Shown in pieces: positions 33,151-37,929 of a stretch of 37,929 nucleotides of DNA. Under the pieces are notes generated by a model. It saw only the letters and a program-made list of their open reading frames with translations. It was not told the DNA's origin and did not search any database. Made by a program: the position numbers and the translations under genes. The DNA is from Vibrio sp. CAU 1672 (GTDB lineage Bacteria > Pseudomonadota > Gammaproteobacteria > Enterobacterales > Vibrionaceae), in the NCBI RefSeq assembly GCF_029223195.1, contig NZ_JARHUF010000029.1:1-37929 (forward strand), in the 5' to 3' direction. Position 1 is the stretch's first letter, and each line of letters starts with the position of its first letter.

Positions 33151-33759
33151 TTAGTCATGATCAATTATCTTTTTGGTTATTCCTTTTCTATAAAATATCA
33201 CATCTCCACTGTCATAAACACCTTCAATTGCATCTATTATTGGTTTTGCACCTTCTTCGATAGACATTACATTAGGGTTTATAATATTTAAATCATCTCT
33301 GAACTTTGTATCTATAGCGCCTGGACACAAAGTGACAACGTTGTAATTATCTTTAAACAGTGCTGAGGAAACTTTTAAGACTCCAGCTTTAGAAGCACAA
33401 TATGAGGACCAGTCATTGTAGCTATTAAAGGCAGCAGTCGATGAAATATTTATTAAAAACGAATTTGAATTTTTTGATATTGCCTCTTTGCATACTAGAT
33501 AAGTACCAATTAAATTTACGTTAATATCTCTTATCCATAAGCTTGCATTAGACTCTAGAATATTGCTCGAGTGTAAAGTCCCTGCCAGATTTACAACAAT
33601 ATCATACGCTCGATTCACAAAGTAACTTTCAACTGACTCTATACTTGATACATCAAGATGTTTCTTACTTGGAGTGTCAATTATAAACTTATCCTCAAAG
33701 TAACTCTTCAAGTAAACTGCCAAGTCGCCATTACCACCTGTTAGCAACATTTTCTTCAT
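33151..33759 (-). CDS. Small short-chain dehydrogenase/reductase
   Basis: A 202-residue classical-type SDR. TGGNGDLA (7-14) is the nucleotide-binding turn, NLAG (57-60) the structural motif, ISSTA (105-109) supplies the serine and YCASK (Y120, K124) the Tyr-Lys pair, so it looks catalytically complete. Its start overlaps the stop of the cytidylyltransferase gene by one base (TAATG), suggesting the two act together. In Haemophilus Bcs1-type enzymes an SDR domain reducing ribulose-5-phosphate is fused to a cytidylyltransferase; here the two could form a comparable pair on separate chains. Substrate unknown. Confidence 0.75.
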   Translation of the reverse strand: MKKMLLTGGNGDLAVYLKSYFEDKFIIDTPSKKHLDVSSIESVESYFVNRAYDIVVNLAGTLHSSNILESNASLWIRDINVNLIGTYLVCKEAISKNSNSFLINISSTAAFNSYNDWSSYCASKAGVLKVSSALFKDNYNVVTLCPGAIDTKFRDDLNIINPNVMSIEEGAKPIIDAIEGVYDSGDVIFYRKGITKKIIDHD

Positions 33760-34199
33760 TATCTAGGCTCTGGAATAGGATGTTTGTCGCTTGATTCTAA
33801 GAGTTTCTTATAATCACTATAAATTTTCTTTTTTAGGTTTGTAGAACTTACACCAACTCCATAGGGTAAGTAAAAAACCTTAACACCTTTATCTTTTAGA
33901 TAATCATACTTTCCACTCCAATCATCACCAATAACAAAAATGTCAATATTGAGTTTATCTACCGTTTCGTTATGATCAAGAGTGTGCTGGGGAATAACCA
34001 AGTCTGGGGCCCTTAATCCTCTAATAATTTCGATTCTTTCCTCAAATGGCACTGCTGGTGGGTTTTTGTAACTACAAACTAGCTCATCTGTGCTAACTCC
34101 CACTATTAATGTCTCGCCTAAGCCTCGTCCATACTCAATCATACGTAAATGATTTCCATGGAATAAGTCAAACGTTCCCGACACGTATACTACGCTCAT
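33759..34199 (-). CDS. TagD-like alditol-phosphate cytidylyltransferase, divergent
   Basis: A 146-residue nucleotidyltransferase of the glycerol-3-phosphate cytidylyltransferase group, which makes CDP-glycerol. VSGTFDLFHGNH (6-17) is the HxGH signature but reads HGNH, keeping both histidines and replacing the glycine. GDDWSGKYDYLKD (91-103) is the conserved region after it. The C-terminal RTxGxSTT-type motif reads YGVGVSST (113-120), losing the arginine. These changes suggest an altered substrate or a distinct subfamily rather than decay, since the frame is intact. It follows rmlC by 19 bases and is coupled to the SDR gene. It should supply the donor for the transferase at 31467-32561. Confidence 0.8.
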   Translation of the reverse strand: MSVVYVSGTFDLFHGNHLRMIEYGRGLGETLIVGVSTDELVCSYKNPPAVPFEERIEIIRGLRAPDLVIPQHTLDHNETVDKLNIDIFVIGDDWSGKYDYLKDKGVKVFYLPYGVGVSSTNLKKKIYSDYKKLLESSDKHPIPEPR

Positions 34200-34218
34200 T
34201 GTTGTTTCCCTCTATATT

Positions 34219-34764
34219 CTACAGCTTTGGTGCATTTTCAAACGTCATTCCATCTTTATCTTTATTGGATAGTGACGGTGGATTAGACAAAGGCCAAGAT
34301 ATCCCAAGTTGATCATCATTCCATTTAATTGATACTTCGGAGCTAGGATCATAAAAATTAGTACATTTGTAGACAAATTCCGCCTCATCGGACACAACGT
34401 AGAACCCGTGAGCAAAACCCTCCGGCACCCAAAGTTGACGTTTATTGTCCGCTGACAGATATTCACCAACCCATTGACCGAACGTTGGTGAGTCTCTACG
34501 AATATCTACCGCAACATCAAACACTTCACCTGAAACCACGCGAACCAATTTTCCTTGAGTATTTTCTGTTTGGTAGTGAAGGCCACGCAAAATACCCTTC
34601 TTAGATTTAGAATGGTTATCTTGTACAAACATTGTCGGTTTGCCAGTGACTAACTCCTCAAATTTCTTTTGATTCCACGTTTCCATAAAAAAACCACGTT
34701 CATCACCGAATATGGCTGGCTCGATCACTTTAACATCTGGAATTCGTGTATTAATAATTTTCAT
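34219..34764 (-). CDS. rmlC: dTDP-4-dehydrorhamnose 3,5-epimerase
   Basis: A 181-residue cupin-type epimerase, third enzyme of dTDP-L-rhamnose synthesis. I set the start at the ATG 34762-34764 (MKIINTRIPDVKVIEP) because this gives the family length and start; a longer frame would add 25 residues from inside rmlD. RGLHYQ (60-65, H63) and LWVPEGFAHGFYV (111-123) are active-site segments, and the tyrosine in FVYKCTNFYDP is also conserved. It begins four bases after the rmlD stop. Confidence 0.94.
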   Translation of the reverse strand: MKIINTRIPDVKVIEPAIFGDERGFFMETWNQKKFEELVTGKPTMFVQDNHSKSKKGILRGLHYQTENTQGKLVRVVSGEVFDVAVDIRRDSPTFGQWVGEYLSADNKRQLWVPEGFAHGFYVVSDEAEFVYKCTNFYDPSSEVSIKWNDDQLGISWPLSNPPSLSNKDKDGMTFENAPKL

Positions 34765-34768
34765 ATTG

Positions 34769-35647
34769 TTATTCCGTGTACGCTTTAATATCTTTAAGTG
34801 CCTTATTCCAATCACTCGCTTCAATAGCGAACGCATCAAATATTTTTTGCGTACTAAGTCGAGAGTTCTTTGGACGCTTGGCTGGGGTTGGGTATTGCTC
34901 TGTCGTAATACTGGATAGCTTGGGTTTATTAGTGATATTTTTCTCTACCGCCGCATCAAAAATTGCATCAGCAAACTGATACCAGCTAACATGAGGTAGT
35001 CCAGAATAGTGGTACACGCCATACTCAATCGATTCATCAGCTGATATACGATTCGAAATTTTAACTAATGCTTTTGCAATATCGCCAGCATAGGTTGGTC
35101 CACCAAATTGATCACCAACAATATTTAATTCATCTCGATTCTCACCTAGTCGAAGCATCGTTTTGACAAAATTATTACCTTGCACACCAAACACCCATGC
35201 GGTACGCATAATAATGTGCTTGTCACATGCTTCCGCCACTGCAACTTCGCCAGCCAACTTACTCGCCCCATACACACCTTGCGGAGCAGTCGGATCTGTC
35301 TCCAAGTATTCGCCGTCTTTATTGCCTTCAAAAACATAATCTGTCGAAATATGCAAAATAGAAGCATTAACTTCCTTAGCGGCCTCTGCCAAATACTTCG
35401 GTCCATCTCTGTTAATAGCATAAGAAAGTTCAACTTCTTCTTCCGCTTTATCTACCGCCGTGTGTGCTGCAGCATTGATAATGATGGTAGGTTTGAACTC
35501 AATAACTGTTTTAAATACGGCTTCTTGATTGGCAATATCTAGCTCTTCTCTATCAACTGCTAACAAAGTGACATTATCTGTATTAGAGAGTATTTCTGTT
35601 AGACAGTGACCCACCTGCCCATTACAACCTGTGACTAAAACTCGCAT
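34769..35647 (-). CDS. rmlD: dTDP-4-dehydrorhamnose reductase
   Basis: A 292-residue SDR reductase, last enzyme of dTDP-L-rhamnose synthesis. GCNGQVGH (7-14) is the cofactor turn, ISTDYVFEGN holds the catalytic threonine, and VYGASKLAGE the Tyr-Lys pair. The order rmlB-rmlA-rmlD-rmlC differs from the frequent B-D-A-C order of enterobacteria. Its start overlaps the rmlA stop by one base (TAATG). Confidence 0.95.
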   Translation of the reverse strand: MRVLVTGCNGQVGHCLTEILSNTDNVTLLAVDREELDIANQEAVFKTVIEFKPTIIINAAAHTAVDKAEEEVELSYAINRDGPKYLAEAAKEVNASILHISTDYVFEGNKDGEYLETDPTAPQGVYGASKLAGEVAVAEACDKHIIMRTAWVFGVQGNNFVKTMLRLGENRDELNIVGDQFGGPTYAGDIAKALVKISNRISADESIEYGVYHYSGLPHVSWYQFADAIFDAAVEKNITNKPKLSSITTEQYPTPAKRPKNSRLSTQKIFDAFAIEASDWNKALKDIKAYTE

Positions 35648-36528
35648 TAGCGTTTCACCTTGTTTCCATTAACTAGACGCACTAAGTACTGACCATATTC
35701 ATTTTTCTTCATTGGCTCTGCAAGCAATAGAACTTCTTCATCCGACAGCCAGCCATTTCGCCAAGCAATTTCCTCTAAACACGCAACCTTCAGCCCTTGA
35801 ACATTTTCGATAGTTTGTACAAATGAAGAAGCTTCATGAAGGCTCTCATGTGTACCCGTGTCCAACCAGGCAAAACCACGCCCTAATAGCTCAACATTCA
35901 AAGAGCCGTTATTTAGGTACATTTCGTTTAGTGTGGTAATTTCAAGCTCACCACGATTCGATGGTTTCACTTGTTTAGCCATTTCAACCACGCAATTGTC
36001 GTAGAAATAGAGCCCAGTTACCGCATAATTTGACCTTGGCACAGCTGGTTTTTCTTCAATAGAAATGGCCTTCATATTGTCATCAAACTCCACCACACCA
36101 AAACGCTCAGGATCTTTCACTTGGTATCCAAATACAGTTGCGCCTGATTTTTTTGATGCCGCATGTTTTAAAGTTTCAGAAAAAGATTGACCGTAAAAAA
36201 TGTTGTCACCGAGCACTAGGCACACACTGTCATCACCGATGAACTCTTCACCAATAATGAAAGCCTGCGCTAAACCATCTGGACTAGGTTGAATAGCATA
36301 TTCTAAGTTGATGCCAAAATCAGAGCCATCGCCTAGGAGGCGTTTGAAACCTGCGTTATCCTCGGGTGTAGTGATAATTAAAATGTCACGAATACCTGCT
36401 AGCATTAGCGTGGAAATTGGGTAAAACACCATCGGCTTATCGTAAACTGGTAAAAGTTGTTTAGACACACCGCGAGTAAGTGGATATAAACGTGTGCCAG
36501 ATCCACCAGCAAGAACAATACCTTTCAT
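35647..36528 (-). CDS. rmlA: Glucose-1-phosphate thymidylyltransferase
   Basis: A 293-residue nucleotidyltransferase making dTDP-glucose, first step of the rhamnose pathway. GGSGTRLYPLT (8-18) is the nucleotide-binding signature, followed by SKQLLPVYDKPM. VLGDNIFYGQ and the C-terminal GFAWLDTGTHESL are also diagnostic. The length is normal. A 95-bp spacer with a strong inverted repeat separates it from rmlB. Confidence 0.96.
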   Translation of the reverse strand: MKGIVLAGGSGTRLYPLTRGVSKQLLPVYDKPMVFYPISTLMLAGIRDILIITTPEDNAGFKRLLGDGSDFGINLEYAIQPSPDGLAQAFIIGEEFIGDDSVCLVLGDNIFYGQSFSETLKHAASKKSGATVFGYQVKDPERFGVVEFDDNMKAISIEEKPAVPRSNYAVTGLYFYDNCVVEMAKQVKPSNRGELEITTLNEMYLNNGSLNVELLGRGFAWLDTGTHESLHEASSFVQTIENVQGLKVACLEEIAWRNGWLSDEEVLLLAEPMKKNEYGQYLVRLVNGNKVKR

Positions 36529-36547
36529 AATTAAGATCCAAGATTTT

Positions 36548-36587
36548 ATAACCTAATTTACAAAGAACTTCTTAGAAATTAGGTTAT
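36548..36587. repeat. Inverted repeat between rmlB and rmlA
   Basis: Perfect 12-base arms, ATAACCTAATTT (36548-36559) and AAATTAGGTTAT (36576-36587), around a 16-base loop. It lies within the transcript of cluster B. No T-run follows on the minus strand, so it is more likely an RNA-stability or partial attenuation hairpin than a full terminator. Confidence 0.65.
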
Positions 36588-36623
36588 GAGTTGAGTGGAA
36601 TAAAATATAGGGAGGGGAAGGGC

Positions 36624-37682
36624 TTAGTTACCTAAACGCTCTCGATTGTATGAGCCATCCAAAACACGTGACCACCACTCTTGATTACCTAAATACCATT
36701 CAACGGTCTTGCGAATGCCAGACTCAAAGGTTTCTTGTGGCTTCCAACCCAGCTCACGTTCGATTTTTGAAGCATCAATAGCGTAGCGCACATCGTGTCC
36801 AGGGCGGTCTGTAACATAAGTGATCAAGTCTTGATAATTAGCCACACCCTCAGGTTTATTAGGCACAAGATCTTCCAGTAAAAGGCAAATCGTTTTTACA
36901 ACTTCGATGTTAGCTTTTTCATTGTGACCACCAATGTTGTAGGTCTCACCAACAACACCTTCAGTTACGACTTTATATAATGCACGAGCATGGTCTTCAA
37001 CAAACAACCAGTCTCGAATTTGCATACCATCACCATACACAGGAAGGCTCTTACCCTCCAGTGCGTTTAGGATCATTAATGGAATAAGTTTTTCTGGGAA
37101 ATGGTATGGTCCGTAATTGTTTGAGCAGTTTGTTACGATCGTTGGCAGACCGTAAGTGCGCAGCCACGCCCTAACTAGGTGGTCACTTGATGCTTTGGAT
37201 GCAGAATATGGACTCGATGGCTCGTAAGAAGTTGTTTCAGTGAACAGCTCGTCTGTGCCTTCTAGATCACCGTAAACCTCATCCGTTGAAATATGGTGGA
37301 AACGAAATGCTCTTTTTGCACCGTCTTCTAGTGTATTCCAGTATACGCGAGCAACCTCAAGCAGTGTGTAGGTTCCTACTATATTAGTTTCAATAAATGC
37401 CGCAGGTCCATCGATCGAGCGATCAACGTGCGACTCAGCCGCTAAATGCATAACCGCATCTGGTTTATGCTCAGAAAATACGCGTTCGAGCTCTGCTCGA
37501 TTACAAATATCTACTTGTTCAAACGCATAACGCTCATGTCCTTGAAGTTGTACGAGCGACTCCAGATTTCCTGCATAAGTAAGCTTATCAAGATTCACAA
37601 CGCTGTCTGTCGTTTCATTTATAATATGACGAACCACTGCTGAACCGATGAAGCCTGCACCGCCAGTGACAAGAATTTTCAT
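36624..37682 (-). CDS. rmlB: dTDP-glucose 4,6-dehydratase
   Basis: A 352-residue extended SDR dehydratase, second step to dTDP-L-rhamnose. GGAGFIGS (7-14) binds NAD, STDEVYG (132-138, with T133, D134 and E135) and YSASK (Y159, K163) form the active site. HLAAESHVDRSI is also typical. It is the first gene of cluster B in the window. An ATG at 37680-37682 with GAG about a dozen bases upstream serves as start. Confidence 0.96.
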   Translation of the reverse strand: MKILVTGGAGFIGSAVVRHIINETTDSVVNLDKLTYAGNLESLVQLQGHERYAFEQVDICNRAELERVFSEHKPDAVMHLAAESHVDRSIDGPAAFIETNIVGTYTLLEVARVYWNTLEDGAKRAFRFHHISTDEVYGDLEGTDELFTETTSYEPSSPYSASKASSDHLVRAWLRTYGLPTIVTNCSNNYGPYHFPEKLIPLMILNALEGKSLPVYGDGMQIRDWLFVEDHARALYKVVTEGVVGETYNIGGHNEKANIEVVKTICLLLEDLVPNKPEGVANYQDLITYVTDRPGHDVRYAIDASKIERELGWKPQETFESGIRKTVEWYLGNQEWWSRVLDGSYNRERLGN

Positions 37683-37929
37683 ATGATACTTACTCTTTTC
37701 TGTTCCCTAAAAGCGCGACATTCACTCTAGCCGCACTCTGATTTGTTCGATTTTCTCATCTCAGGCATTTTCATCACCTGAAACATTTTTAGTTCATTTT
37801 GAGACACAGGGCAAGATTACGAAGCCCCTTGCCCCGCAAGGACTTGAGAAAGGTACGCATTACTGCGATTCGCTTTCTTTTGCTTTCTCTTGATCCCTGC
37901 TTTAAAACTTTTCTCCGCCGTAAGCAAAT
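37683..37929. promoter_or_regulatory. Upstream region of cluster B
   Basis: No gene is seen up to the window edge. On the minus strand TTGCCC and TAAAAA, 17 bases apart (about 37788-37816), form a weak promoter candidate inside the segment 37748-37808 that resembles 21712-21770. ACAGGGCAAGAT at 37806-37817 equals the outer 12 bases of the R1 end, pointing rightward, and could be another degraded ISAs1-type end. No ops motif facing cluster B is visible in these 247 bases. Confidence 0.35.

Noticed and set aside
33090..33158. 22-codon frame overlapping the SDR stop as a real gene
   Set aside because: Too short and without recognised family or ribosome binding site; kept only as a note in the gap description.
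37820..37845. Hairpin CTTGC/GCAAG as a terminator at the right edge
   Set aside because: Only five pairs, no T-run on either strand, and no gene end is visible nearby.
37683..37929. A second JUMPstart/ops before rmlB
   Set aside because: No GGCGGTAG-type motif is present on the minus strand in the 247 bases available; it could lie beyond the window.

Overview
The window is a surface-polysaccharide locus from a Vibrio or close relative. The evidence is the gene families, the beta-CASP metallo-hydrolase matching the 'right junction gene' (rjg) that borders Vibrio O-antigen regions, a JUMPstart/ops leader, and relics of an ISAs1-family (IS1358-like) element of the kind known from Vibrio rfb regions. 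The species cannot be fixed from sequence alone.

Two separate Wzx/Wzy-type gene sets lie side by side, both on the minus strand and separated by two plus-strand genes. Cluster A (about 20.8 kb down to 0.2 kb) runs in transcription order: Wzx flippase, glycosyltransferases, EpsG-like Wzy polymerase, acyltransferase, glycosyltransferases, gmd, fcl, gmm, manC, a broken GT2 gene, manB, manA, a GT2, a WbpV/WreQ-like reductase, a small PglC-like initiating transferase and a WbpM-like 4,6-dehydratase. It should make GDP-L-fucose (and GDP-mannose) and start its repeat unit with a QuiNAc- or FucNAc-type sugar. Its probable promoter and JUMPstart/ops site lie near 22.3-22.4 kb, about 1.5 kb before the first gene. 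The leader carries an octanucleotide tandem repeat and a dead ISAs1-type insertion.

Plus-strand block (22.7-25.3 kb): rjg and a wecA-type GlcNAc-1-phosphate transferase. Cluster B (37.7 down to 25.6 kb): rmlB, rmlA, rmlD, rmlC, a divergent TagD-like cytidylyltransferase, a small SDR, then after a 0.6-kb gap a CDP-glycerol-type polyol-phosphate transferase, a GT4, an O-acetyltransferase, a second Wzx, a second EpsG-like Wzy, and two further glycosyltransferases. This predicts a WecA-started, rhamnose-containing, O-acetylated polymer with an alditol-phosphate (glycerol or another polyol) component.

No wzz, waaL, wza, wzb or wzc lies in the window, so which cluster makes O-antigen and which makes capsule cannot be decided here. 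The points most worth following are the in-frame nonsense codon in the GT2 gene at 8.24 kb, the octamer repeat in the ops leader, the ISAs1-type end repeats bordering cluster A, and the divergent cytidylyltransferase/SDR/polyol-phosphate transferase set. I found no CRISPR array, tRNA, rRNA, prophage or defence system.
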